Part shown: piece by piece, positions 16,635 through 25,670 of the stretch
Layout: every line of letters starts with the position of its first letter
Numbering within the stretch: the first letter of the stretch is position 1
Assembly (NCBI GenBank): GCA_945946765.1
Contig: CAMEWS010000013.1
Span: forward strand, 1-44,359
From: an uncultured Clostridia bacterium
GTDB lineage: Bacteria; Cyanobacteriota; Vampirovibrionia; Gastranaerophilales; Gastranaerophilaceae
Direction of reading: 5' to 3'
Length of the DNA: 44,359 bases
Notes under the pieces: model-generated
Seen by the model: the letters and a program-made list of their open reading frames with translations, nothing else
Databases searched by the model: none
What the model was told of the DNA's origin: nothing
Position numbers and translations under genes: made by a program

Positions 16635-19289
16635 TTACTTCAATGTTTCAATCAATTCCTTGATAGCATTGATTTGTGAAGCCAATTCTTCCGCACGAGC
16701 TTGGGTTTCTTCAATAAGTTCTTTTGGTGCTTTTTCAACAAAGTTTTTGTTTTTAAGTCTTCCGTCCAAACTCATTTTTTCTTTATCAAGCTTTTCGATT
16801 TTTTTGTTCTGACGTGCAATTTCTTCGTCAAAATTAATCAAACCTTCTAAAGGAATAATTATTTTTGAATTGCCGACAACAGCTGAGGCTGATTTTTTAG
16901 GCATTTTGGTGTCTTCGCTTTTGAATTCCACATTGCGGATTCTTGCAAGCCGTTTGAGATAAGGAACAACCGCTTCAAAAATCGGAAGTTCAGATTTGTC
17001 GGCAAGTACGGTAATATCCATTTGTGCGCTTAACGGAATATTCAAGCCTTGGCGAACGTTTCTTAACGATTTAATTGTTTCAAATACAAGCTCCATTTCT
17101 TTGTTTTCGGTTTCAAAAACAAATTCTTTTTTGTAAACGGGGAACTGTGCTCTGATAATGCCTACAGCTTCTTTTTCCTGCGGGATTAATTGCCAGATAG
17201 CTTCCGTAATGTGCGGCATAATCGGGTGAAGCATTCTTAATGCCATATCCAAAACATAACGCAAAATTCTTTGAGTGTTAGCTTTTTGGGCTTCATCCTG
17301 CAATTGAATTTTTGCAATTTCCACATACCAGTCACAGTATTCATTCCAGAAGAAATCGTATAATACGTGCGCTGTTTCACCGATTCTAAAGGTTTCTATG
17401 TTGTCGTTAACGAGTTTTGCGGTTTCGTTAAGCCTGTGAAGAATCCATTTGTCGGCAATTGTAAGATTTTCTGTATCAATTGATTTGTTGTCTACCCCTT
17501 CAAGGTTCATAAGCACAAATCTTGATGCGTTCCAAATTTTGTTGGCAAAGTTTCTTCCGTATTCAAACTTGTCTTCGCTGATTTTGATATCTTGACCACC
17601 GTATGTACACATTGAGGTCATTGTAAATCTCAAAGCGTCACAGCCGTATTTGTCGATGACCGTTACGGGGTCAACGGTGTTGCCTTTTGATTTAGACATT
17701 TTTTGACCTTTTTCGTCACGAATTAAGCCGTGAATGTATACCGTAGAAAACGGTGCTTTACCCGTAAATTCAAGCCCCATTGTAATCATTCTGGCTACCC
17801 AGAAAAAGATGATATCAAAGCCCGTAACAAGCGTTGTTGTCGGGTAGAATTTTTTGAAATCTTCAGCTTCTTTGTTTGGCCATCCCATTGTAGAAAAAGG
17901 CCAAAGTCCCGAAGAAAACCATGTATCAAGACAATCTGTTTCTTGTATATAATTTTCGGGGTCAGGATTTTCTTTTGCAACAACCATTTCACCTGTTGTT
18001 TTGTGGTAATATGCGGGAATTTGATGTCCCCACCAAATTTGACGGGAAATACACCAGTCACGAATATTTTCCATCCAGCCAAGATAATTCTTTTCCCATT
18101 TTTCCGGTACAAATTTTATATCCCCTGATTTTACGGCTCTGATAGCAGCTTCTGCAAGGGGTTTCATTTTTACAAACCATTGTTCGGAAAGTAACGGCTC
18201 GATTGTTGTATGACATCTTTGACATTTGCCTACATTGTGTTCAAGGTCTGTAATTCTGATTAAGTCGTTGTGATAACGGAGCATTGCAACGGTTTTTTCT
18301 CTTGCTTCTTCACGTGTAAGACCGTGAAGTTCTTCAGGAACTTCCGCACAAGCTTTCATTTTGCCTTCTTCATCAATTACCCAAATAGGTTTCAAGTTGT
18401 GACGTTTTGCAATTTCGTAGTCGTTCGGGTCGTGTGCGGGAGTGATTTTTAATGCACCCGTACCGAATTTTTTATCAACATATTCATCCGCAATAATCGG
18501 GATTTCTCTACCCGTTAGAGGTATAACAACCGTCTTGCCGATTAAATCTTTGTATTTGTAATCAGTCGGGTTAACTGCAATAGCCGTATCACCAAACATG
18601 GTTTCGGGTCTGGTTGTTGCAATTACAATTGCTCCGGGTTCGTCTTTTAATGAATAGCTGATTTCCCAAAGATGGCTTGCTTCTGTTTCGTATTCCGTTT
18701 CTACATCAGAAATTGCGGATTGACAGCGAGGACACCAGTTTACAATATAAGAACCTTTATAAATTAGCCCTTTTTCGTATAATTTGACAAAAACTTCTTT
18801 TACCGCATCGGAACAACCTTTATCAAAGGTAAATCTTTCTCTGCTTCTGTCAAAAGATGCACCCAGTCTTTTGCATTGGTCAAGAATCGTGCTTTTGTGT
18901 TCGTTTGTCCATTCCCAAGTTCTTTCTAAGAATTTTTCACGTCCCAAGTCGTGACGGGTTAAGCCTTCTTTTGCAATTTGTTTTTCTACAACGTTTTGTG
19001 TTGCAAGACCGGCATGGTCAGTACCCGGAACCCAGAGAGTTTCAAAACCCGACATTCTGTGATAACGCACGAGTATATCCTGCAAGGTTTCGTCAATAGC
19101 GTGACCCATGTGTAATACCCCCGTAACGTTTGGTGGCGGGATGACTATGGAAAAAGGTTTTTTGGGGGATTTTGCGTCTGCTTTAAAACATTCGTTGTCT
19201 TCCCAAAATTTGTAAATTCTTTCTTCTGTTGCCTTTGCATCGTATGTAGTCGGCAAATCATTGAAATTAACGGTTTGATTGTTTTCCAT
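16635..19289 (-). CDS. valS: Valyl-tRNA synthetase
   Basis: This class I synthetase attaches valine to tRNA-Val. The start at 19289 (MENNQTVNFNDLPTTYD) has GAGAGG upstream; an ATG at 19328 would add 13 residues before that RBS. The product is 884 residues, normal for ValRS. The HIGH motif appears as PPPNVTGVLHMGHA (about 51-64), followed by the CP1 editing domain and then KMSKSKGNTVDP. The DALRFT stretch and the anticodon-binding domain follow. The C-terminal 65 residues form the tRNA-binding coiled coil typical of ValRS. It is a monocistronic minus-strand gene divergent from the DedA gene. Confidence 0.97.
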   Translation of the reverse strand: MENNQTVNFNDLPTTYDAKATEERIYKFWEDNECFKADAKSPKKPFSIVIPPPNVTGVLHMGHAIDETLQDILVRYHRMSGFETLWVPGTDHAGLATQNVVEKQIAKEGLTRHDLGREKFLERTWEWTNEHKSTILDQCKRLGASFDRSRERFTFDKGCSDAVKEVFVKLYEKGLIYKGSYIVNWCPRCQSAISDVETEYETEASHLWEISYSLKDEPGAIVIATTRPETMFGDTAIAVNPTDYKYKDLIGKTVVIPLTGREIPIIADEYVDKKFGTGALKITPAHDPNDYEIAKRHNLKPIWVIDEEGKMKACAEVPEELHGLTREEAREKTVAMLRYHNDLIRITDLEHNVGKCQRCHTTIEPLLSEQWFVKMKPLAEAAIRAVKSGDIKFVPEKWEKNYLGWMENIRDWCISRQIWWGHQIPAYYHKTTGEMVVAKENPDPENYIQETDCLDTWFSSGLWPFSTMGWPNKEAEDFKKFYPTTTLVTGFDIIFFWVARMITMGLEFTGKAPFSTVYIHGLIRDEKGQKMSKSKGNTVDPVTVIDKYGCDALRFTMTSMCTYGGQDIKISEDKFEYGRNFANKIWNASRFVLMNLEGVDNKSIDTENLTIADKWILHRLNETAKLVNDNIETFRIGETAHVLYDFFWNEYCDWYVEIAKIQLQDEAQKANTQRILRYVLDMALRMLHPIMPHITEAIWQLIPQEKEAVGIIRAQFPVYKKEFVFETENKEMELVFETIKSLRNVRQGLNIPLSAQMDITVLADKSELPIFEAVVPYLKRLARIRNVEFKSEDTKMPKKSASAVVGNSKIIIPLEGLINFDEEIARQNKKIEKLDKEKMSLDGRLKNKNFVEKAPKELIEETQARAEELASQINAIKELIETLK

Positions 19290-19432
19290 TATTTTTAAAA
19301 CCTCTCTTGAGTTTTGTTTCCTAACCAATGCCTATAAAATATCACAAACAAGAACAGATATCTAAAATTTTGTATTCAGTTCTTTTATATTTCTGCTAAA
19401 CTTTACTAAGTTGGATAGAAAAGGATAACGAC

Positions 19433-20053
19433 ATGCTTGATACAATTTTAGCGAATTTGATTAGTTTTATAGAAAATGTTATTACTGCAATGGGGCCGTT
19501 GGGTATAAGCCTTTTAATGGCAATAGAATCTTGTAATATTCCCTTGCCGAGCGAGGCTATTTTGCCATTTGCCGGTTATCTTGTTTCCAAAGGTGTTTTT
19601 AATATCCATGTCGCTGCGTTTGCCGGTGCATTTGGCTGTGTTTTGGGGTCAATACCTTCGTACTATCTTGGATATATTGGGGGCAGGCCGTTTGTGGAAA
19701 AATACGGTAAATACTTTTTAGTAAGTAAAAAAGACCTTGAGGATGCTGACAAATGGGTGGAAAAATATGGTGACTGGTCGTTTTTTATTTGCAGGATGCT
19801 GCCTGTTGTAAGAACTTTTATTTCACTTCCGGCAGGGATATTGAGAGCCAAAAAAAGATTCTTTTTTACTTTTACATTTTTAGGTTCATTGGTTTGGAGT
19901 TATTTGCTTGTATATGTTGGTGTGAAAATGGGACAAAATATGGAAGCATTTAAGCATATTTGGCACAAATTTGATGTTGCAATCGTTGTTGTGTGTTTTG
20001 TTTTAGGCTGTTTATATTTGTACAAACATTTTAAACACCTCAAAGAGTCATAA
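19433..20053 (+). CDS. DedA family membrane protein
   Basis: This 206-residue protein belongs to the DedA/SNARE-associated family. Members are implicated in lipid carrier flipping and membrane homeostasis; some recycle undecaprenyl phosphate or translocate phosphatidylethanolamine. Family signs include ESCNIPLPSEAILPFAGYL, GSIPSYYLGYIGGRPFVEKYG and the conserved FICRMLPVVRTFISLPAGI, where the arginines are functionally important. Several membrane segments span the protein. The RBS AAAGGA lies upstream. The next gene has its own promoter. Confidence 0.9.
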   Translation: MLDTILANLISFIENVITAMGPLGISLLMAIESCNIPLPSEAILPFAGYLVSKGVFNIHVAAFAGAFGCVLGSIPSYYLGYIGGRPFVEKYGKYFLVSKKDLEDADKWVEKYGDWSFFICRMLPVVRTFISLPAGILRAKKRFFFTFTFLGSLVWSYLLVYVGVKMGQNMEAFKHIWHKFDVAIVVVCFVLGCLYLYKHFKHLKES

Positions 20054-20093
20054 ACACTATAAAAGCACTCATCTTGGTGCAGGATTGCATTTA

Positions 20094-20121
20094 TTGTTGT
20101 ACGTATTAAAATAACTATAAT
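20094..20121 (+). promoter_or_regulatory. Promoter of pgpH-ybeY-dgkA
   Basis: TTGTTG (20094-20099) and a perfect TATAAT (20116-20121) are separated by 16 bases and end 27 bases before the pgpH start codon. Confidence 0.45.
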
Positions 20122-20148
20122 TAAAAACGAATTATAAGAGATTGTTAT

Positions 20149-22404
20149 ATGAAAAAAATTCAAATTTTTAACAAACTTGCAGACATATTTTCGTCTTCAA
20201 AGATGATAAACCTGCTGGTTTTTATTATATTTGCGTTGGTATTAACTGCAACTTTGGGTGCAAGATATTATCTTTTTCAAAGCATAATATCAGATGATGG
20301 TACAAGCAAAAAGGATATCGTTGCTCCAAAAACAATAAAGGTTATTGATACTTTTAAAACGGAGCAAAATAAAAAAGAAATTGCGCAAAAAATTGAGCCT
20401 ATTTTAACTCCTGCAGAAGATACATACATAAAAAACAATTATACAACTTTGTTAAAATCGATGGAGCAAATTCGTGCTAAAAATTTGAACTATGCTCAAA
20501 AGAAAGAACAAATGTCGTTACTCTTTGATTTTGAAAATAATCCATACAAAGATTATATTCTTAATTATTTAATAAACTCAAGTGAAGACAGGTTTAATAA
20601 TACCGTTTCCAAAGCAAGTAAAACACTTACCAATGTTCTTAATCAGGGAGTTACGGAACGGGATTTTGAAAAAGAGAATATTTCTTCGGTTATTTTAAGA
20701 AATACACATTTTGAAACATCTAAAGGTGAAATAAGAGTTATAACCGCACTCTTGGAACAAGTTATCGTGCCTAATATGGTTTTTGACGAGGCTGCTACTG
20801 AACTTGCGAAAAAGAATGCTATTAATTCAGTTGCACCTACAGTTGTTAAGTTTGAAAAAGGTGAAAAGATTGTATTTGCGGGTGAACCTGTAACACGTAT
20901 AAAAAAAGATGCTTTGCAAAAAGCAGGGTACAATGTTTTGGAACTTAATGCCAAAGGTGTTGTCGGTGTGTTTGCTTTGATTTGTCTTGCAATGATTACA
21001 TTTTTGTATTATTTGACAAATTACGAAAAACAATTTGTAACAAAAAATTATTTGTTAGTTATAGCGCTTTTGTCATTGTTAATGTCGGCTTTGGCAACTG
21101 TTTTGCCATCTGAAACGTCTTTCTATTTTTTGCCGTTCCCTGCTCTTGCCGTCTTGATATCAGTATTTACCAATCCAAGAGTGTCTGTCATTACTTCTTT
21201 TATCTTAATTACGGTAATAGCCCTTGTTGAGCAAATGCCAATACAGCCTTCCGCTGTGTTTATAATAGTGTGTTTAATTTCTGCAATTGCTACTTCAAAA
21301 GTTAGATATTCAAGACGTTTTGATTTAATTAAAATCGGTGCGGAAATAGGTTTGGCAATGTTGTTTTCAATATTAATCATTTATTTGATAGAAAACTCCA
21401 TAAATCCTATGAATTCAGGCATTGTATGGACAAATGCTCTTATAGGTACTGTTAACGGAATGCTATCCGGTATTATAGTGCTTGGAATAATTCCGTTGTT
21501 AGAAAGTATGTTTAAGCTCGTTACTCCGTATGGGCTTGCGGAGTTGGCAGACAATAATCAACCACTTTTAAAACGTTTGCAGTTTGAAGCTCCCGGTACA
21601 TTTGCCCACTGTTTGATGGTCGCCAATTTATGCGAAACCGCTGCCGAAGCTATCGGTGCAGATCCTGTTTTAGCACGTGTAGGCGCATTATATCACGATA
21701 TAGGAAAATTAAAACGCCCGCTTTTCTTTGTGGAAAACCAAACATATTTTGGCATTGAAAACCCTCATACAAAGTTGAATCCGAGATTGAGCAAAATGGT
21801 TATTACGGCTCACCCAAAAGACGGTATTGATATGGCAAAAGAAAACGGATTGCCTGCTGTCGTGCAAAATTTTATTATTCAACATCATGGCGATTCTGTG
21901 GCAAGTTATTTTTACAATCAGGCAAAACTTGAAGAAGGAGAAGATAAAGTTACGGAAGAACAATTCCGTTACACAGGGCCGCGTCCTAATATGAAAGAAA
22001 CCGCAATTTTGATGATTGCCGATTCCGTTGAATCTGCTGCAAGAACCTTAAAGGATCATTCGCAAGAAGAACTTGATGCAATGATTAATAAAATTATTCA
22101 AACAAAATTAAATGACGGTCAATTGTCAGATAGCCCGCTAACATTAAAAGATTTGAAAACGATTGCTGCAGCATTGAGTAAAAACCTTAGAGCTGCGCAT
22201 CACCAAAGAATTAAATATCATGAAAACATTATTCAGGAGCTTGAAGAAAAAGCTCTTAAAAAGAAATTTGTTGCTCCGGATAAAATAATTTCAGATGATG
22301 AAATAAAAATTGAAAAAAAGATACAAAAGCATATGCAAAAGACTGAAAATTTAGCAGAATCAGAAGAAAATGCAGAAAAAGACAATGACGAAAAAAGAGA
22401 TTAA
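20149..22404 (+). CDS. pgpH: 7TM-HD family phosphohydrolase, probable c-di-AMP phosphodiesterase PgpH
   Basis: This 751-residue protein has the PgpH architecture. A first membrane helix (about 20-40) is followed by an extracytoplasmic 7TMR-HDED domain (about 45-260), a block of hydrophobic helices (about 265-455) and a cytoplasmic HD domain. The HD metal ligands are in FAHCLMVANL, YHDIGKLKRP, MVITAHP and IQHHGDS. PgpH enzymes hydrolyse c-di-AMP, a regulator of potassium and turgor. A charged coiled tail ends the protein. The last 20 bases overlap ybeY, and dgkA follows. This gene order (HD protein, ybeY, dgkA) is the same as in many Firmicutes, which supports the call. Confidence 0.88.
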   Translation: MKKIQIFNKLADIFSSSKMINLLVFIIFALVLTATLGARYYLFQSIISDDGTSKKDIVAPKTIKVIDTFKTEQNKKEIAQKIEPILTPAEDTYIKNNYTTLLKSMEQIRAKNLNYAQKKEQMSLLFDFENNPYKDYILNYLINSSEDRFNNTVSKASKTLTNVLNQGVTERDFEKENISSVILRNTHFETSKGEIRVITALLEQVIVPNMVFDEAATELAKKNAINSVAPTVVKFEKGEKIVFAGEPVTRIKKDALQKAGYNVLELNAKGVVGVFALICLAMITFLYYLTNYEKQFVTKNYLLVIALLSLLMSALATVLPSETSFYFLPFPALAVLISVFTNPRVSVITSFILITVIALVEQMPIQPSAVFIIVCLISAIATSKVRYSRRFDLIKIGAEIGLAMLFSILIIYLIENSINPMNSGIVWTNALIGTVNGMLSGIIVLGIIPLLESMFKLVTPYGLAELADNNQPLLKRLQFEAPGTFAHCLMVANLCETAAEAIGADPVLARVGALYHDIGKLKRPLFFVENQTYFGIENPHTKLNPRLSKMVITAHPKDGIDMAKENGLPAVVQNFIIQHHGDSVASYFYNQAKLEEGEDKVTEEQFRYTGPRPNMKETAILMIADSVESAARTLKDHSQEELDAMINKIIQTKLNDGQLSDSPLTLKDLKTIAAALSKNLRAAHHQRIKYHENIIQELEEKALKKKFVAPDKIISDDEIKIEKKIQKHMQKTENLAESEENAEKDNDEKRD

Positions 22405-22927
22405 TGTATTTATAGAAAACATATACGATGATTTTAATCTTGATGAAAAAGGGATTGTCTTGTCTGACATGATTAATGATGCAGTTTTAATGACAGAATA
22501 CTTTTTATCACAAGACTTAAACGTGAAGAATTCTTGTCTAAATAATTGTGAATTTAAAAAACTGTATTTTGATGTTGTTTTAACCAATGATGAAAAAATC
22601 CACGAGATTAATCTGGAATATAGGCAAAAAGATTGCGCAACAGATGTTATCACTTTTGCAATTTTTGCTGACAGTCCCGAAGATGAAAAGTTTGTTTTTG
22701 ATAATGAAGTTAATCTTGGCGAATTGATAATATCTCTTGATACTGCATTAAAGCAGTCTAAAGACAATAGTCATCATCAAACAACATTTAAAGATGAATT
22801 GTATTTTTTGCTTGCGCATGGAATACTGCATTTGATGGGATATGACCATCAGGATGAAAACACGTTGAATGAAATGTGGCAATTACAGAAAGAAATGACA
22901 GATAGTCTCAAGAAAGTTGAAAGTTAA
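22385..22927 (+). CDS. ybeY: Endoribonuclease YbeY (rRNA maturation factor)
   Basis: YbeY is a single-strand metalloendoribonuclease needed for 16S rRNA 3' end maturation and ribosome quality control. The zinc-binding signature HGILHLMGYDH is present near residue 145, together with the family motif KDCATDVITFAIF. The length (180 residues) is normal. I prefer the ATG at 22385 (MTKKEINVFIEN); an in-frame ATG at 22370 lies further inside pgpH and is also possible. The stop codon overlaps the start of dgkA as TAATG. Confidence 0.92.
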   Translation: MTKKEINVFIENIYDDFNLDEKGIVLSDMINDAVLMTEYFLSQDLNVKNSCLNNCEFKKLYFDVVLTNDEKIHEINLEYRQKDCATDVITFAIFADSPEDEKFVFDNEVNLGELIISLDTALKQSKDNSHHQTTFKDELYFLLAHGILHLMGYDHQDENTLNEMWQLQKEMTDSLKKVES

Positions 22928-23307
22928 TGTCTAAATTTACATCAGGCGGTTATACAAAAAGTTTGTCGTATGCACTAAAAGGTTTAAGCGTAGCATACAA
23001 ATCTCAAAGAAATTATAGATTTCATTTGTTTGCAGGTTTTTTGGCAATTATTGGCGGTATTCTTTTGAATTTTAAATGTATTGAATACTGTATGTTGATT
23101 TTGGCAATCAGTTTTGTTATTACTGCGGAGTTGTTTAATTCAGTAATAGAATTTTCTTTGGATGCTTTGTACAAAAACAAGTATTCAAAACTTGTAAAAA
23201 TGGCAAAAGACTTGTCTGCCGGAGTTGTGTTGATAGCCGCAATGACAAGCATTTTGATAGGGTTAATGCTTTTTGGCAGAAAACTTTTGATTATGTTTTT
23301 CTTTTAG
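22927..23307 (+). CDS. dgkA: Diacylglycerol/undecaprenol kinase, DgkA family
   Basis: This 126-residue membrane protein has the prokaryotic DgkA fold with three hydrophobic helices. Signatures are RNYRFHLFAG and VITAELFNSVIEFSLD (the ELxNSxIE catalytic region), followed by AKDLSAGVVLIAA. It phosphorylates diacylglycerol or undecaprenol. Because this arrangement matches Firmicutes-type operons, undecaprenol kinase activity is possible. It is coupled to ybeY by a one-base overlap. It ends 22 bases before the convergent flagellin gene. Confidence 0.9.
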   Translation: MSKFTSGGYTKSLSYALKGLSVAYKSQRNYRFHLFAGFLAIIGGILLNFKCIEYCMLILAISFVITAELFNSVIEFSLDALYKNKYSKLVKMAKDLSAGVVLIAAMTSILIGLMLFGRKLLIMFFF

Positions 23308-23329
23308 TTCCTTTTCCGTAATAGTGTCA

Positions 23330-25177
23330 TTATAATGTATTAATCATATTTAATAATAAATTAGCTTGAAAATTTTGTGTTTGAGTAAGCAGAGAGTTTG
23401 CTGTTTGTGTCATAATTTGAGCTTTTGTGTAATTTGCTGTTTCTTCGGCAATGTCGGCATTTGTAATGTTAGAATGTGCAGAGGTAAGGTTTTCAACTTT
23501 TGTTAAGTTAACGTTAGCCGCATTTTCCAAACGGTTTTGTGAAATTCCGATGGCTGTCGTTCTTTTTGCAATAGCGTTAATTGCAGCTTTTACACATTTT
23601 GTTGCATCTAAACAATTTTCAACAGTAGATAAGTCGATTTTCATAGCGCCCAAATCAAGGCCTGTGTTGATAGTCAAAGAATTTGCATCTGAAACCGAAC
23701 CTTCACCTGCTTGAATACGGTTTTCATTATTGCCTTTTTCAAAATTCCAGTTTATGTTGTTAGTGCCTACACCTTTTAAAACAGGAGGAATTGAATAAGA
23801 CATCTCCCAAACTGAATTATCAAAACAATCCCATGTAGAATGTGTTGTAAATTCGCTTTCACTCACAATGCGAGTGTTTGATGAACTTGCGCTTAATGAA
23901 CCACTGCCAAGCATAGTTTTAATAGTTGATTTGTCGGCATTTCCGATAACATTTGTTGCAATTAAAGAGCTGGCTTGACCAAACAAAATACCGAAATTAT
24001 TGCCTGTAGCATTGTCTTTCTTGATGATATCAGCATTAACATAGCAGTTTGATACTGTACATCCGCTTCCTGCAATTCCACCGGTAACGTTAATACCGGA
24101 AACAGAACCTGTGGTATAGCAGTTGGATATAGTGAGACCGGATAATGATGTGTTATATCCTGAAATTCCACCAGTATATAGAGTTCCTGATACAGAGCTT
24201 TCGACATAGCATTTTGTGATATTTCCTTGACCATGTCCTGCAATTCCGCCTGTTGCCATTGTTCCTTTCACGGAACCTGTGACATAGCAGTTTGATATAG
24301 ATATACCACCAAGTCCAACGAGACCGCCTGTATACATAGAACCTGATATAGAGCCGGAAACATAGCAGTTTTCAATAGCGCTTTTACCGTATCCGGCAAG
24401 TCCGCCTGTGTAGTTTGAGCCACTTACATTAACGTTTTCAAGACCCATGTTTTTAATTGTGGCATTGTCTGTATAGCCGAACAAACCAACATATGTTGTA
24501 TTCGCTCTGTTAATTGTCATGTTTTTTATAACATGTCCGTTACCGTCAAAAGTGCCGGTAAACGCATTTGAATTATTTCCAATCGGCTCCCAGTTTTCAA
24601 TGGACGACAAATCAATATCCGCCATAAGAATATATTTTCCTGATAAGTTGTTTCTTACATTGTTTAAATCGTTTGCAGTGTAAATTGCAGTGTAACCTGA
24701 AGGTACAACATCGCTTGAAACATTCGATACGCCAACATTAGAGCTTACTGTTTCCGATACCGTACCGAATACATTCATTCCGTTAAACTTGGTGTCAGTG
24801 TTTTGTTTTTTGATTTCTTCAACAAGAGCATTTGCTTCTTTAGTTAATGCATTTCTTTCGGTATCTGTTAAAGTAGCATTGGCTCCTTGCAAAGCGAGGT
24901 CGTTAAGGCGATTTAACATATCAGTCATTTTGTTCATTGTGTCTTCAGCAGTGCTTAATAAAGAAGAACCCATAGATATGTTGTTTTGAGCTTCTTTAAG
25001 TCCTCTGATTTGAGAATTTAACCCTTGAGAAACGTAATAACCTGCGGCATCGTCAGCAGTTGAATTGATGCGAATACCTGTTGAGAGTCTTTGTAATGAT
25101 GTATTTAAAACATTGTTAGATGTATTTAATTTATTTTGTATCCCTAAAAGTGAGGGGTTAAAGTTTATTGATAACAT
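23330..25177 (-). CDS. Flagellin with a GLUG-repeat central domain
   Basis: This is a 615-residue flagellin. The conserved N-terminal D0/D1 region covers about 1-145 (LNTSLQRLSTGIRINSTADD, then MLNRLNDLALQGAN) and the C-terminal D1/D0 region about 505-615 (ADIAEETANYTKAQIM, ending NMINTL). Both are intact, so filament assembly is expected. The variable middle has about six GLUG-like units of the form GGLxGxxxxxIxNCYVxGxVxGxxxT, predicted to form a beta-solenoid exposed on the filament surface. Most units contain one cysteine, which is unusual for flagellins. The start at 25177 is set by AAGGA six bases upstream; in-frame ATGs at 25183 and 25204 are less well placed. No other flagellar genes are in the window. 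Confidence 0.9.
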   Translation of the reverse strand: MLSINFNPSLLGIQNKLNTSNNVLNTSLQRLSTGIRINSTADDAAGYYVSQGLNSQIRGLKEAQNNISMGSSLLSTAEDTMNKMTDMLNRLNDLALQGANATLTDTERNALTKEANALVEEIKKQNTDTKFNGMNVFGTVSETVSSNVGVSNVSSDVVPSGYTAIYTANDLNNVRNNLSGKYILMADIDLSSIENWEPIGNNSNAFTGTFDGNGHVIKNMTINRANTTYVGLFGYTDNATIKNMGLENVNVSGSNYTGGLAGYGKSAIENCYVSGSISGSMYTGGLVGLGGISISNCYVTGSVKGTMATGGIAGHGQGNITKCYVESSVSGTLYTGGISGYNTSLSGLTISNCYTTGSVSGINVTGGIAGSGCTVSNCYVNADIIKKDNATGNNFGILFGQASSLIATNVIGNADKSTIKTMLGSGSLSASSSNTRIVSESEFTTHSTWDCFDNSVWEMSYSIPPVLKGVGTNNINWNFEKGNNENRIQAGEGSVSDANSLTINTGLDLGAMKIDLSTVENCLDATKCVKAAINAIAKRTTAIGISQNRLENAANVNLTKVENLTSAHSNITNADIAEETANYTKAQIMTQTANSLLTQTQNFQANLLLNMINTL

Positions 25178-25318
25178 ATCCATTCCTTGTGTGTGGTATT
25201 CCATATCCCTTACACATACATAATTCCCTGATTTAAATTGTTTTAAACATATTTGAGAAAACTTGTTACAAAAGTTAATAATGGCGTTGGTAAATTACGT
25301 CTTTTACGATTTCATTAT

Positions 25319-25350
25319 GTTACCCTGAACTTGTTTGGCAAAGGGAACGA
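25319..25350. repeat. Dispersed repeat, diverged copy near the flagellin
   Basis: tgttaccctgaacttgttt resembles the opening of the family seen at 33699 (tgtcattctgaacttggtt). The end of the copy near 30742 carries the same gtcaccctgaa core in inverse orientation. Confidence 0.4.
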
Positions 25351-25594
25351 CAGAACCGAAGGTGATGATTGTGACTCTGTCCTTACAAGGCGAAGCCGCA
25401 TTGTAACATCTGATAAACTATACAAGTCAAACAGATTTTTAATAGGGTTATAACGTTGCCTCTTGCGATACTAGGTTAGATGTTGTAATAAAAATTAATA
25501 CAAATGCTTGCACTTTAAGCTTTACCATGTATGATTATTCTGTCAGAAAAGTTACCCGACAATTTAATACACCTCCGACTGATATATTTCGGTC

Positions 25595-25623
25595 TTGTTT
25601 TTGTTGTATAAATTGTCTATATA
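25595..25623 (+). promoter_or_regulatory. Candidate promoter of rpsE-secY operon
   Basis: TTGTTT (25595-25600) and TATATA (25618-25623) are spaced 17 bases apart, 47 bases before the rpsE start. It is the best candidate in this AT-rich stretch. Confidence 0.35.
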
Positions 25624-25670
25624 TTTAATTCACTACTAAGTTTACAATTACACTAAAGAAAGGTAATAAA

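Larger units (their letters stand above)
25178..25670. other. 493-base intergenic region between flagellin and rpsE
   Basis: This holds the flagellin leader on the minus strand, a diverged copy of the dispersed repeat near 25319 and the rpsE promoter near 25595. A 66-codon frame at 25253-25453 shows no protein-like features. An inverted pair aacatct/agatgtt lies around 25408-25475. No gene is supported. No ribosomal protein gene precedes rpsE. Confidence 0.7.

Noticed and set aside
25253-25453. 66-codon plus-strand frame upstream of rpsE
   Set aside because: No RBS, no protein-like features, and part of it is a diverged copy of the dispersed repeat.
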